From: Thozetella sp. PMI_491
Lineage: Eukaryota > Ascomycota > Sordariomycetes > Chaetosphaeriales > Chaetosphaeriaceae
Length of the DNA stretch: 64,000 nt
Reading direction: 5' to 3'
Assembly: GCA_021432635.1 (NCBI GenBank)
Contig: MU270110.1
Coordinates: forward strand, 148,754-212,753
Shown here: positions 33,816 through 45,844 of the stretch, one piece after another
Position numbering within the stretch: the stretch's first letter is position 1
How the letters are laid out: the number at the start of each line of letters is the position of its first letter
Made by a program: the position numbers and the translations under genes
The notes under the pieces: generated by a model
What the model was told of the DNA's origin: nothing
What the model saw: the letters and a program-made list of their open reading frames with translations, nothing else
The model's database searches: none

Positions 33816-34326
33816 GGTAGTCTATGACACGATAGCGCGTTGCTTGTAAGGAGTCGGCGAGAAGCTGTGCGTAATTAGGAATATGGGATAAGCTTAAATG
33901 GAGCAACCTGGCGACTAGTCATCTGACATGCTCTTAGCGAGCCAATGGTTCCCCGGTTAGGGGCGACTTGGTGGCCAAACGCTACTAGGCACGGAGCTGC
34001 ATGCGAGAGCTGACATCAAACCATGGAAATCTCGCTTAGCAAATCTCAATCGCGACGGCTGAGGATGGTATTGGGGTATAAAACTGCCTTGCCCTGTGTT
34101 CCGAATCTGGAGAGACGTCCGCCAACCGGTCCCTTCTCATGTGTGTTGGTTCACAAGCCAATCAAGAGTCTGGCAAGTGACCACGAAAGAAGTGGGTCAA
34201 TGCCAATAGTCTTAGGTTGTTGGGTTCGCGCTCTAGGATCATCAAATTGCGAGATGGGGGCTAAAATAATAGAGAATGCATAGGGCTTATACGCTTGAAG
34301 GGCGTTGTTGTGAGGGTTAATATCTC
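33816..34326. other. Intergenic region, 511 bp
   Basis: Contains the promoter of the minus-strand Hsp70-fold gene. Nothing else is supported. Confidence 0.45.
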
Positions 34327-35164
34327 CAGGCTCTCTTGGATATCCTCCAGGTTCTTGGTGACGGCTACATGCTCTACATAGACGCTGGAGCGTATGTCGT
34401 CCTGGGCACGCTCACTGTCCACCCGGAAATTATCATTGTTGGCAAATGCTGGCCGCTCCTCGTTGCTCAAGGTGCTGCCTTCAACGACTTCAGAATGCCC
34501 ATTCCTCTACTGCAGGTTGGGGAGGAAGACGATGTTGGGAGCGTCGAGATCCAGCAGCTCATATTCACCTCCGCTGGCACGACCGCAGGGCTGATTGCCG
34601 TGGAGTGACATATTCTCGCCGATGGTCAGGGCTCGGCTGCGCCAGAACCGCTTCTGGATCAAACGCTATGGCTGGGATGACGATGGCAGTCCCACTTCGT
34701 GGTCGGCTCCGGACGGCAGCCTCCTAATTGACTCGGGCGACCCTGCCGTGAATATCAGTTCGAACCCACTGGAAGAAACAACCGACAGCTCCACGGCGCC
34801 GTACTGCACGCCCGCAGGCACGAATGAATACGGCGACCCCCTCGTCGACTACACGTTCCCGAACGAGCCATACGACGACTGGCTGCTCGACCAGGGCTAT
34901 TCGTGCAACTGCGACGAGTCTGGGTGCGACGAAACCTCGCCGTCATGCTGCGCCGACAACGCCTGTCCCCCATGCGACTGCAACGAAGACGGCTGCAGAC
35001 AGGACTCACCCGACTGCTGCGCCGACAGCACATGCCAGTGGGCTATGACGCAGGACACCTTGTCCAACGACCCACTGCTGAATGGGACAGGGACTGGGAA
35101 CACCACTGCCAGGGCCAATCTGACAGCTCCGTCTGCCAAGTTCAGTGCCCGTTTTGCTTCTTGA
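34327..35164 (+). pseudogene. Broken GH55-like glucanase fragment joined to a Cys-rich tail
   Basis: From 34327 the plus strand encodes a piece of a pectate-lyase-superfamily/GH55 exo-beta-1,3-glucanase: GDGYMLYIDAGAYVVLGT, then LLQVGEEDDVGSVEIQQLIF and AGLIAVE. A TGA at 34606-34608 stands where the family has Trp, after which the frame continues HILADGQGSA, a family-like segment, and then decays. A different frame from 34622 to 35164 encodes a separate C-terminal piece with two cysteine-rich repeats (CNCDESGCDETSPSCC and CDCNEDGCRQDSPDCC) and Asn/Thr sequons. The N-terminal half of the glucanase, its signal peptide and the catalytic region are absent. I read this as a decayed, rearranged gene for a secreted wall enzyme. 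Confidence 0.55.
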
Positions 35165-36141
35165 TGTGGACTTTTCGATTATCAAAGGTTAGCCCTCTCC
35201 CACTGGAGTGATCTCTTCTATTTCTAGGGAAGGCGTACAATTTAGAGACGAGTAATGTGTATTGTTTTAATACCTTATATCTACTTCATGTCAGGGCTAT
35301 TCACAGCAGAGAGACGGGGCCATTGTGGCAAGTATGGCCGGCCAGGCCAGTCTGGCCATTGGGGCCGTGAGAGCCATCGCAAACATAGGGCGCCGGCACA
35401 GCTTAGGGTTAGGGCTATCGAGATCTCAAAACATGGCATAATTGCCTTAGTCTTTGTCCCTTTACCCACCGCTATGAAATGACCTTCTTCGCTTCTCCAA
35501 GTAAGAAAACCCTGGTATATTGTTAGAAATTAGGCCTGTACTAAAAAGAACCCTGATCACTTGGTAGTGGAGGGGACCGAGGATTCGGCCCTCAGAAGGC
35601 GAGGAGGCTTGGATGACCAACTTATGGCTGACTCGGCATTTCGTAGCCTGATTGACCTGCCCGCTGCCTGCCTTACGCCTTACGCCTGGTGTTGAGGTGG
35701 TTCGCTTAACCTTATTCGGAAGGATTTCTAAATTGGTCACGGTCGATAAGCCTTAAACTGACATTCTTCCCCAACATAAGCTTAATTTCGCTTCAGCTTC
35801 TATTTTCCCCTGCCATCTTACTAAATCCGGTGCCAATCGTCAAATGGTGCAGACCGAATATTGGTACTAAGTATTTCAGACCCCTGATGCTGCCTATACG
35901 CCGACTACAATGGATAAGCAAGACCCATCCCTGCCTAGCTTTTCGAATCATTTTTGATACTGTAAACCTCGAAGATATTGTAGATAAAAGGATGGCGAAA
36001 CCTCAGATCTGGCCCTGAACCATAATACTGAACTCTACCCTGCCTGGCATTCAATGTTCCTATTCTCATCGTTTATCAAGTCAATCTGCGAGTGATCTAC
36101 CACATCTTCCACCTACCGCATTGTTCATCCGCGAAACCAAA
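35165..36141. other. Intergenic region, 977 bp
   Basis: No frame with protein character on either strand. The right end is the promoter of the small secreted protein. Confidence 0.5.
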
Positions 36142-36568
36142 ATGCTTCCTAGCGAAATGGTGAAGGCAGTGGTGGTTTTCGCTACGTTTGGTAATGCTGC
36201 CTTCTTGGCGCGTCGAGCTGGAGAGGTGAGTCGTCCTTTCATCTATCTCAACTACCATTATGCAACGCCCCAATAGCGCCCAAGTCCAATAGCGCCCAAG
36301 CGCTTTTGTTGAATTTCCATACTAACATGGAATCGAGTCACCCGGTTATGCTCTCCGTGGACGCCAGGAAACCAATTCTACTGCCAACGCTACCTGTGTC
36401 TCAACAGCCCCAGCCTGGTGTGCCGCTCACCCCAACTATACGCTTTGGTGCATTGCGGGCAAGATATGGTGCGAGTGGCCCGACCCGCTGATTTGGAGCC
36501 CTCTGTTCTCTCCCATTTTCAATGCATGCAACTGCTCAACCGGGCTGGGCCCTCTGCGTAGTAAATAA
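36142..36568 (+). CDS. Small secreted six-cysteine protein (effector-like)
   Basis: Exons 36142-36225 and 36368-36568 encode 94 residues; the 142-nt intron runs GTGAGT to CGCCAG in phase 0. The first about 22 residues (hydrophobic core VKAVVVFATFGNAAFLA) form a secretion signal. The mature part is about 70 residues with six cysteines, four tryptophans and three N-glycosylation sequons, and no similarity I recognise. Size, signal and even cysteine number are those of fungal small secreted proteins, including effectors and antimicrobial peptides. The two exons are small, and a second in-frame ATG at 36157 would also give a good signal peptide. The intron contains a repeated AATAGCGCCCAAG. Confidence 0.5.
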
Positions 36569-37093
36569 GAGTGCAGATGTACTTTCTTGGCCGTCGAATA
36601 GCGCTGGCCTTTAAGCAGCGGCTATAATTCTTTTCATTCTGCTGGAGAAGTTTTGTGGACTTGGGTTACTCTGAGGGGGCAGCACTACTTAACACGATGG
36701 GATTCAATGGCTGGTTGTTACTCGGCATTCCTGGTGCCAGCTACGTTGGTCCCAACCCCCTAAATATACAACTACTTGAAGATGGCACACCTTTCTCTGC
36801 TGCTGTAGCTTGTATTATCGGCTATCTTTGCCGAGATACGTTAATACCTAGGATATTATAATAACACATGCAGATGTGTGAAAAAACACGATGACTTATA
36901 GGCTGACCGAGTCAACAACTTCACATACCTGAGGGCCGAGCATCGCATTCTTCACGTGACGGCATGCCTTACCCCGGTACCAACCCCACCTCTGACCTCT
37001 CGCTGCAACAGCAAACCTCTAGTCGCTCTAAAATTCCGGCATTGTTTTTCACACACCACCAATCATAACAAAGACGTCTCACTGTCCAGCTCG
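36569..37093. other. Intergenic region, 525 bp
   Basis: A 60-codon open stretch near 36655-36861 lacks an ATG and any recognisable motif. The right end should be the promoter of the HET gene. Confidence 0.45.
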
Positions 37094-39267
37094 ATGTCAG
37101 ATGCTATATATTCACCGCTCAGCGGGAGGGAAATTAGGCTACTATGCTTCAACAAGGATAATAAGGTGGACGGAGAGAACCGCCCTGTCTGCAATATCAA
37201 CACTGTATCTCTGGACAGTTCTCCTTCTTTCCTTGCTCTGTCTTACGAATGGGGGAGCGCTAATATCCGAGAGAATATCGTGGTCGGTGGTCATTTGATG
37301 TCTGTAGCGTCAAATCTAGTGGCTGCACTGCGGGCTGCCTTCGATGTCAGCGTGGGGAGCCGTGATAGCGATAACTACTTGTGGGCAGACGCGGTGTGCA
37401 TCAACCAACAAGATATAGATGAACGGAACTCCCAGGTTCAGATGATGGGATCAATCTACACCACGGCAGTTCTAGTTATCTGCTGGCTTCCTCACGTCCG
37501 AGGCGTTGATGTCCGGCATGCATTCGAGGCAGTCAAGACGATATACGCACCTCTTTCCAAGGTCCTTGCGCAACACAAGGGTTCCATAGTTGAGGCTGCA
37601 AAAGATCTCGGATGGATGGGGACATGCAAAACCCTTTGCACCGTCCAGGAAGGTATAGAGAGGGGCGGTATTCTTGGCAACGTTGCCTGGAACAATCTCG
37701 TCCTGCTCGCTAGGCATACATATTGGACGCGAGTATGGATGGTGCAGGAGATCACTTTAGCCAAACGGCTTTTGTTTCTCTGCCCTTCCGACTCTGTGCC
37801 GGATCAGCAGATCGTACCCGTGTTACAGTGGCTATACCACTTCCTCCAGGACGTCGCACAAGGAAGCATCCAGACACCTAGTTTCATTCCGCCTGCTCTG
37901 GGGCACAAAATGAGACTTATTGGCCAATCGGTCAATATCAGCAGTGCTCTACGAATATTCACCATCCGAGGGATATATCACGACATCCCCCGGCAAGAGA
38001 ACAATTGCCTTCGGGTCTCCGATGGCACATGGCCATATCATCTGCTCTGTGTCAGAAGGCAACGGACCCAAGAGACAGTATCTACGGGCTTTTATCTGTC
38101 TATGACCTTGGTGTTATTCCAGACTATCGGAGGTCAAGATCGGATGTTTACGTCGAATTCCACATCAAGTGGCTGGAGCATTCGAGGTTTCTTAGCGACC
38201 CGGCCCACGAAGAGGAACGATACGACTACCTGTGGAATCCTGGGCTTCAATGGTCAACAGAATTGTGGTTTCTGGCACTTGCCAGCAAATCGGGGTCTAG
38301 GCAACAGCAGGATCCCTCCTGGCTCCTGGATCTCTGCTCTGCCGCCTCGAGAGAATCTGTACATCATCTCGGCGTCCACCCATGGCAGGAGGATATGATT
38401 GATTTTGGCCCAAACGCCAGGGCGGCAGAGATCGACGGGCCAACACTTTTAGTTGACGGCTACCAAGTGGATACAATAACCTCAGCCTGCACCAGCTCCG
38501 ATATCAGCTCCTTAGAAGAGTTCCTACGCATTCTTGACGGCTGGCGCAGGAATCACGCCCGACTTGCCGCGAGATCTCTTCTGGATACCCTGATACGTCT
38601 CATCTGGTGGCCATACCGAAAGGTGCCGTGCCAAGGTATTCCGAGACTTGAAGACGCGATGTTGGTCTCCATATTTCTCTGCGATATGGGCGGGAAGGCC
38701 GATGTGGCAAACCCGGGGCCGAGTTGGATGCAGAAAGTGGTCGACACGTTGATGCGTATTGGGATCGCCCTAGACTCAAACTCAACTCGCGAGCATATTA
38801 CCAATCAGTGGACCGACTTTCTGGTTCGAGGTTTCGGTGGCATGACCGGGGAGAGCCATTATCTACTAAAAAGGGGACAAAATTGCCAAAACGGAATCTT
38901 GATGAAAGATCTCATCAGCATATATCTTTCGTCGAGAGCTCCAAAAGTGCCATCAGACATAGTTTCTTTAATTCAAGTCGGATCCGAGATATCAAAAGCG
39001 ACAATTGAAACCTTCAGTATAGGCTCTAGCCGCTATTTCTTCGTAACTTCGAAGGGATATCTGGGCGCTGCTAAGCTTGGCGTTCATGTCGGGGACCCGG
39101 TTTGCGCTTTAAGGGGCTGCCCGCCTCTAATGGTCCTCACTAAAGAAAAGGATGGCTACGTGAATATGGGGTCAGCTTCAGCAGTTGAGTTGAAGCAGCT
39201 TGCGCATCAGGAGATATCCGAGAAAATCGAGACAGGTAAGCACTTTGAAAGGTTCGCCATTCATTAG
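37094..39267 (+). CDS. HET domain protein (heterokaryon incompatibility)
   Basis: Modelled as exons 37094-38014 and 38056-39267, 710 residues. The HET signatures are clear: FLALSYEWGSA (about 47-57), LWADAVCINQQDIDERNSQV (96-115), TYWTRVWMVQEITLAK and the later KATDPRDSIYGLL. HET domains trigger cell death upon non-self recognition; the fold is TIR-related. The reading frame changes between 37930 and 38056, so an intron is required. A 41-nt GTCTCC...GTCAG intron (38015-38055) joins best; a 125-nt one starting at 37931 also keeps frame. The C-terminus may instead splice at 39236-39290 (GTAAGC to TTCAAG) and end at 39331. A broken gene is possible but less likely. Confidence 0.8.
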
Positions 39268-39487
39268 CTTAATTTTTACACATTTTCAAGAAATTATTAA
39301 GTCAATGGCTTTGGATCCTCTGAGATTCTAATACACAGACACGATATTATTTGTCGTAGCAGCTCCTGTTTATTTTCTGATGCTCTATTGCACTGGTTTT
39401 GCCCACGTTCGCGCACCACGAGCACTGTGCGCTCAGTGACCGTCTAACATCCCCGTTTCCGATTATCGTAACACATCATTGCGTGTC

Positions 39488-41291
39488 TCAAGCTACTTCA
39501 ACTTGCTGCACGTCCGATTTCTGCTGGAGGCGGTGTACGGCAATGGCATCCAGTCCCGCCGCCTTGCTCTCGAGATAGCGCTTCCTAGCAGCGGGGGCGT
39601 ATATCGGCGCGTCGGAGAAGAGCAGATCCATGTCCTCAAGCGGGATACCCTTTGTCTCCGGCACGAACAACCAAGCGTACAAGAACGCGCCCACCGTGCA
39701 GCTGCCATAGAAGAAGAAGGTTCCATATTTGATAGCGGCCAGCATGTAGGGAAGGCTGTAGACCACGCAGAATTGGGCAAGCCATTGTGAGCAGACAATA
39801 ATCATCACCCCCAAGGTACGCACACGCGTAGGGAAAGACTCGGAAGCAAATATCCATCTGTCGCAAAGTTAGCTTACTCAAGAAATCAGGATACCTAGAT
39901 CGGGGTGTGACTCACGGGATACCTGTCCAACTGGCACTGTGTGCGATGATAAAGATATAGACCATAGCCAGCGCCGCGTTAGATGCGTTATCTCGAGGAA
40001 CCTCGTGGTCGAACGAGCCCGAGATCTTGGCGTATGAGCCAATGTAGTACATCGCAATGACAATCACCAAGGCGCCAACTAGGAGAGGAGGCCGTCTGCC
40101 GAACCTATCGACGATGAAGATCATGAACACCACAGTAGAGCACATCTTTAGAATCCCGTACACGCCGGTTGCAAGGAGCGACACCGTCGTGCCAGTGTAG
40201 CCGATAGACTGGAGGAGCAGCGGGGAGTAGGAGTTGATAGCGTTGATGCTGTCGCCGCTAGAGTCAGTATATATACCACAAGCTAAACAAGCACCACGAG
40301 AAGGATCCCAGTCACTCACCCCGTCAAGTTTTGGAACCACATCATTGTAACACCAATGATCAGACGGTTTCGTACACCTGCACGGCTGATCTCCTTGACT
40401 AGCTCCCAAGTCGTTTGCTTCCCGCCGGACATCTCTAGCTCAAGCTCCACGCTTGCCTGGATCTCGTTCAGCTCCTTCTCCACGTATTCGTGGTCTTCTG
40501 GCAGATGTCGAACCCAGGCGAGGTTCTTCCTTGCTTCAGCGATGCGGTTCTTTGTCACGAGCCATCGAGGTGATTCGATGTTCCAGGGCATACAAATTAG
40601 CGTCAGCAAGGCCGGGACGAACTGGATGGAGATGGGAATCCGCCACTGCGAGTCGGAGTGCGGATCGACGTTGATAGCCACACCATAGTTGACCCAGAAG
40701 CCACACACGAGGGCGATCTGCAGCATGATCTCAAAGATACCCACGAGACGTCCTCGGATTAGAGGGGGCGAGCACTCGGCGATGTAGACGGGAAGCAGCA
40801 TGGCCGAGATGCCGACGCCGAAGCCTGTCATGCTGCGACCGACATAGAGAAGTGCGAGCAGCTGGATCAGCTGCAAGACCACGCCGATAACAAGCACCGC
40901 CATTGCCGCCATGATGACGCGCTTGCGGCCAAAGCGCTCGCCGAGGAAGAAGCCGACGAAGGAGCCGAAGAATGCACCAGCCTGGAAGGTAGAGACGATG
41001 TTGGAGGATAATGCGGCGGCTTGGGACGGGGGTGCGGTGTCGAGTCCGAAGGCGTGCTTGAAGGCCGGCAGGGCCATGGCGCCTCCTATGAAGGCAGCAT
41101 CATATCCGAAGGCGGCAGAAGCCTGAACGTCTCGTTAGAGAGACTCTACGCAAGTTTCAGGGGCTCCCCGGGGAAGGGGGCCGGGATGATGGACGCACCC
41201 AAGCAGTGGTGATGGCCAAGAAGTATGGGCGCCAACCGTAGATCTCTCGCGGTGTGCCTTGGTGGTCGGCGGGAGTTAATGAGAACCGCAT
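39488..41291 (-). CDS. MFS sugar/quinate-type permease
   Basis: Four exons (41199-41291, 40320-41122, 39916-40257, 39488-39857) join in frame to 535 residues with 12 predicted helices. Sugar-porter signatures are present: GERFGRKR after helix 2, GRSMTGFGVGISAMLLPVYI, the IESPRWL motif before the central loop, VDRFGRRPPLL and VPETKG near the C-terminus. The N-terminus (YGWRPYFLAITTAW then AFGYDAAFIGG) resembles quinate permeases of the qut cluster more than hexose carriers. It should import a cyclic polyol, acid or sugar with protons. No shikimate/quinate enzymes are nearby, so quinate itself is not indicated. Confidence 0.88.
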
Positions 41292-43748
41292 CTTGCCTGC
41301 TGCTGAGTCGACCTTAGGGCGTGCAATGAGGTTCGCCGCAGAAAGGAGTAAGGGGAGAGGCGAGAGGAACCAAAGGGCTGGGACGAAAAGAAGGGGTCCC
41401 GTTTTTAAAGTCGGCCATATATGCGAGGTGCGATGGAACAAGGAGCGACGCTCTATGGAGCTGTGAGACGACTAGTTTAAACTAGGCCCAATCGGCGCCG
41501 CTACAGGCAGGAAATAGAGCGGGGGATAAGAACGGGCCTGGGTTTCCATCGGCACCAAAGCCGAAAGCCAACTGCGCTTTGGTGGGCTTGGGTGGGTTTT
41601 CCGGCGAATAATTGTCCTCCTGATTATGTCCAGCGTTCCGCCGCCCCGCCGCAAAACAGCCAAGACCCAAAAAAGCTGTGGGGGTCCCCGCACGCCTTCC
41701 CCAGAGGCAGCGGTGATTGCTGACGGGGGTTGCGGGGAGAGTGGATTGCTTCCCCTCACAGCGAGTGGAGGAGCTTCTCCTACGCCCGGCAGCGAGCCGG
41801 GGGATCCCCAAGACGTCGGAACACAAGCTTTTCGGTATAGACTAGATTGGCATTACCAAGACTTACTTGCGCGCGCTTCTTAAAGAACGTGGGCTCTTCA
41901 ACAGCCCCGTGTAAAACCCGAGCACCTACAATTGCCGGACCGTCCGGAGTAGCTTAGGTCGAAAGCTGGTGGCCGCAGGTTGGAGAAGTCTCATCAGTGC
42001 GGAGCAGCTAACAGAGCCCCTAAACAAACAAGGGATCCCTCCGGATGAGCGCTATGCCCATAGGGGCATACGGACTGGTCGCCGGCGATTCGCGGCGAAT
42101 TTCGGTTGTCCGCCGGCCCAGAAACTCGCAGACTAGCACTTCCTTGCCTAAGATAAAGATTGCCCACCAGTTTTTATTTGTAAATGCGCCCCTGAAGCAC
42201 TAGTCTCCCCAAGACTTGGAGGAACCCTGATGACTATTAGCCTCGCATAAAGATGTTCAGGGACGCGCACCTCTCCTAGTGAGCCTCTTGTACAGCTTAT
42301 CCCCGACCAAACCCTCGGGCTACCATGTGCGTGGGGTTTATCCCCGGATCGATAATCGATACCATTCACACAGCAGCCCACCAATGCGGAGGAAGACTGT
42401 GCTCGCCGGCGCACAGGCCCTCCGCCCATGGTTCTCCAAAATGACCCCCTGTCGTCGAGGGGATGCCCGCTTATCGTCTCGCTCGTCAAGGACTAGCTAG
42501 CTTCTAGCCTAAGACTCGTAGTCAAATCACTGAGAACGTCTTGCCTCTAGGTATAAGTAGCCACTTTTGTTCCTTGACCATGCTCGTAGTTGCGAAATAG
42601 TCGGGGTTCATTTCACCGGTCCCACTTGATCAACCGAAGCAGAGCATATTCCTTGTCTTGACACACGCGCTTGGAGGGTGAGCTTCCACAATGCTTTCGC
42701 GTCCCTCGGGGGATTCCTCTCTATCGAATAATTAAAGTTTATGCGACTGGCGACTCCGCATTTAGTCCAACTTATGGAGCATAGAATTGACAGTAGGAGC
42801 TGTGAAAGAGATTTAAGCGGCGGCTCGCAGAGTGGCATCGCCAGAGAGGATCTGGGGTGGAAACGATTTGTCACTCTTGAGAGCTATAGGCGGGTCTCGA
42901 AGTCTTTCGGTGAATCCGGCAAATACTTGGACACAATTGTGGTGTGACATGGTTGTATGAGAATCAACGCTTGGGTGTGGACTATGGTTTGGCTACCCGC
43001 AACTCCTGAACCGAGAGAACTCAGGCTACATTAGAGTGTATTGACGATATGCGACAGACTCGCTAGTTCCGTTCACTTATTTTTTTTTTCCGATTAAGGC
43101 AATTACATCGATATATAGCGGACAGGTCGTAGTCAAACTGCAAACAAATTGCGACGTCGGCGGAGAAGAAAAACAATTGGAAGGGAGTTTGCTGGAGCTG
43201 TTTGGGCCATGCCGCTTCACATGGCCGACTGCGATGTGCAGCCAATCAACGGGCTGCTAGGAGTGTCCCCACCGGCTCTCCATCTTCCCGCTCAACGGAT
43301 CATGCTTCCGATCCACGGGGCTCGTCTAAGATAAGGGACCCACCTTTATACCTATCCCATCGAGCCCATGTACCGTAGCGAACGCTGCAACACACCCAAG
43401 GTATCTGGCAGACAGCCTCGCTAGGTAGGTAGCTTACGCTCTGGTAGATAGGCAGATAAAGGTGGAGCACGACCGTCCCGGATATGCATACGCTGCTGAT
43501 TGCTGATATTCGGAGCCGGGCTGCCGGTATCAGGGTGCCGTGCTTGGCCTGCGCTGATTGTCATTGCAGGGGACGCGATGGCCAAGGTCGGGGCGAAATT
43601 TGGATATAGATAACTCTGCCTCCGTCTATCGAGCCTGTCTCCTCTGGAATCTAGCCTCATCGACCGCCCTAGCTATAGACTTCCTTATAGCCCATTGGCC
43701 GCGCTCGCTCCGATCGTATCCCCTACTCTTGGTCCATTTTGCCGAAAC
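41292..43748. promoter_or_regulatory. Long 2.46-kb divergent region between two permease genes
   Basis: No credible gene on either strand. Two short perfect palindromes lie about 640 and 800 bp upstream of the MFS permease: CCGGAC-C-GTCCGG at 41935-41947 and ATTCGC-G-GCGAAT at 42088-42100. The first contains CCG/CGG half-sites. The region holds the promoters of both permeases, and its length is the greatest within the second catabolic block. Confidence 0.45.
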
Positions 43749-45475
43749 ATGTCCAGGTATCTGAGATGGCTCGAGGTCAAGCCCAAGGACGACATCTACG
43801 CTGATGTCGGAACAACTAGATGGGGAAACCACGACATTTATCCCATCAAGAAAGAGGATCGTACGTTCGGCTGGAGCTCGTACTTTCTATACTGGACGAC
43901 GTGCTGCATGGGCCTCTCCACCTTCTCTATTGGAAGTTCCTACATCACAGTCGGCCTGACGGCCGGCGAGACCCTTGGTGCCGTTCTCATCGGTGCCTTG
44001 CTTACCAGCGTCAACGGCATTCTCTGCGGAAAAGCCGGGTCGGAGAAGTATCTCGGCTACACCGTCTCGGCGAGAGCTTCGTTTGGCCTCGTCGGCGTCA
44101 TTCTGCCGTTATTCTTCCAGATCCTAAGCAATGTCATCTTCTTCGGTCTACAAGCCGTCTATGGCGGCCAAGCAATCGCGTTGATACTAGGTTCGATCTT
44201 TTCCGGTTGGCAATCGATGCCAAATACCCTCCCGCTGAGCGCCGGCACAGATACGGCGAATCTCGTCGGCTTCTTCGTCTATGTGATCATCTACATACCC
44301 CTCGTCGTCTGGGTCAACCCCAATAAGCTCGACAAATGGATGCTACCGGCATTTCTGCTTACCCTGGGCACCCTTTTCGGCCTGTGCGGGTGGGCCGTGG
44401 CGCGAAACGGCGGGACGGCGGGGTCCCTCGTCGCCCCTAAGGTGCAGATCTCGTCTTCCGACCGCGGATTCCGCTTCGTCCAGTGTATCTCTGCCGTCTG
44501 TGGCACATATTCGGGGGCATCTGATCGCTTTTCCGACTGGACACGGTACTCAAAAACGCCCCGGAGTTATATCTTCGGAACCACCGTCGGTCTGGTCTTC
44601 GCGCTCTTCACATCGGCGCTCCTTGGAGTGATGACCACATCTGCGACGTATGGGATTTATGGTACCTTAATGTGGAACCCTTTGACCCTGCTCCAATATC
44701 TTCAGGCGCATGAGTACACCGCGACGTGCCGCGCAGGCACATTCTTTGCTGGTGTTGCTATCACCGCCCACCAACTTTTTGTGAACTTCTCTCAGAACAA
44801 CGTCTGCGCTGGGATGGATCTAGCTGGAGTTGCGCCAAAATACCTTACCATGCTTCGTGGGTCGCTTCTGATCGCTTGTGTGGGTATCATCGCCCAGCCC
44901 TGGCGATTCCTGACCCAGGCGACTGTTTTTCTCTCAGTTATATCGAGTTTTGGAGGTAGGCCCTCACCCTCGCATTTACCTCCTTCACAGACTGATGTAA
45001 ATGAATAGTCATGTCGGCTGCCACAACCGGTATCCTCGTGAGTGACTACTGGATCGTCCGCAAGCGAAAGTGGAAGATCCCTGATCTCTACCACGGAACA
45101 CCAGATAGCATATACTGGTACTGGGCTGGGATTAACCCCCGTAGCTGCATCGTATTCATTCTGGCTATTGTTCCAAGTCTTCCTGGGTTGGTTCTCAGCA
45201 TCATGGGGCAGAGTTCAGGAGGCGCAGTTCGAGTATTTCAGCTCACATACGTTGTTGGGTTTGTCCTAAGCTTCAGCATGTATTTGACAGCTTGTTATAT
45301 CTGGCCACCTGCGGGGACTGGAATTTCCGAGCTTTTTGATGGTACTCCCGGGGTAGAGACATTGGACGGCCACCCTGTTGATGACAGAAGCCTCGAAGAA
45401 GGAGAAGTGAAGAAGGATATTACGCACGAGACAACCACTAGTACCCCGGTGACGAAAGAGAAGGAGGCTTTATAG
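43749..45475 (+). CDS. NCS1-family nucleobase/vitamin permease
   Basis: Exons 43749-44955 and 45009-45475 encode 557 residues with about 12 hydrophobic segments; the intron runs GTAGGC to GAATAG in phase 1. Features of NCS1 carriers are the N-terminal WGNHDIYPI, the first-helix region ending in ITVGLTAGETLG, GYTVSARASFGLVGVILP and SDYWIVRKRKW late in the protein. Fungal NCS1 members take up uracil, cytosine, uridine, allantoin, thiamine or pyridoxine with protons. Substrate cannot be assigned. Its neighbours are an MFS permease and flavin monooxygenases, so it may feed a heterocyclic nitrogen compound to them (inference). Confidence 0.88.
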
Positions 45476-45844
45476 GCACTTTTAGATGATGCATCATGTA
45501 AAGTGCTTGGAAATTACGATAGTTTCAGTCGCATCTTACTTGAAGCGATGCTATACAGATATTTTCGTATCTCGAGCTTGAGATCTAAGGCAAAACTCGG
45601 GTGGGGTACTTCTTGAATCTGCCCGCGGAAAAGTCTAGGCGTAGGAAAAAAAAAAAGGTCAGGGGAAGTGGTAGACTGTGGAGATTATCATTCCTGTGGT
45701 AAAATAACAGGCCAGGAAAAAGAAGATCACCTAAGACCATGGATCTGAGATAAAACCTAGGAGATAAACCCAAAGGTCACTATATTCTTGCAGGGTTACA
45801 GTGAGTGGCATAATTGCTACCTATCCCCATTGTAACTACCTAAT
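45476..45844. other. Intergenic region between convergent genes, 369 bp
   Basis: Contains a run of eleven A bases near 45645. No gene is supported; it should hold the terminators of both flanking genes. Confidence 0.5.

Noticed and set aside
36655-36861. Open stretch of 68 codons before the HET gene
   Set aside because: It begins at a non-ATG codon, has no recognised motif and no clear splice partners.
42148-42874. Minus-strand small frames in the long region between the two permeases
   Set aside because: Composition is not protein-like and no motifs or introns support them.
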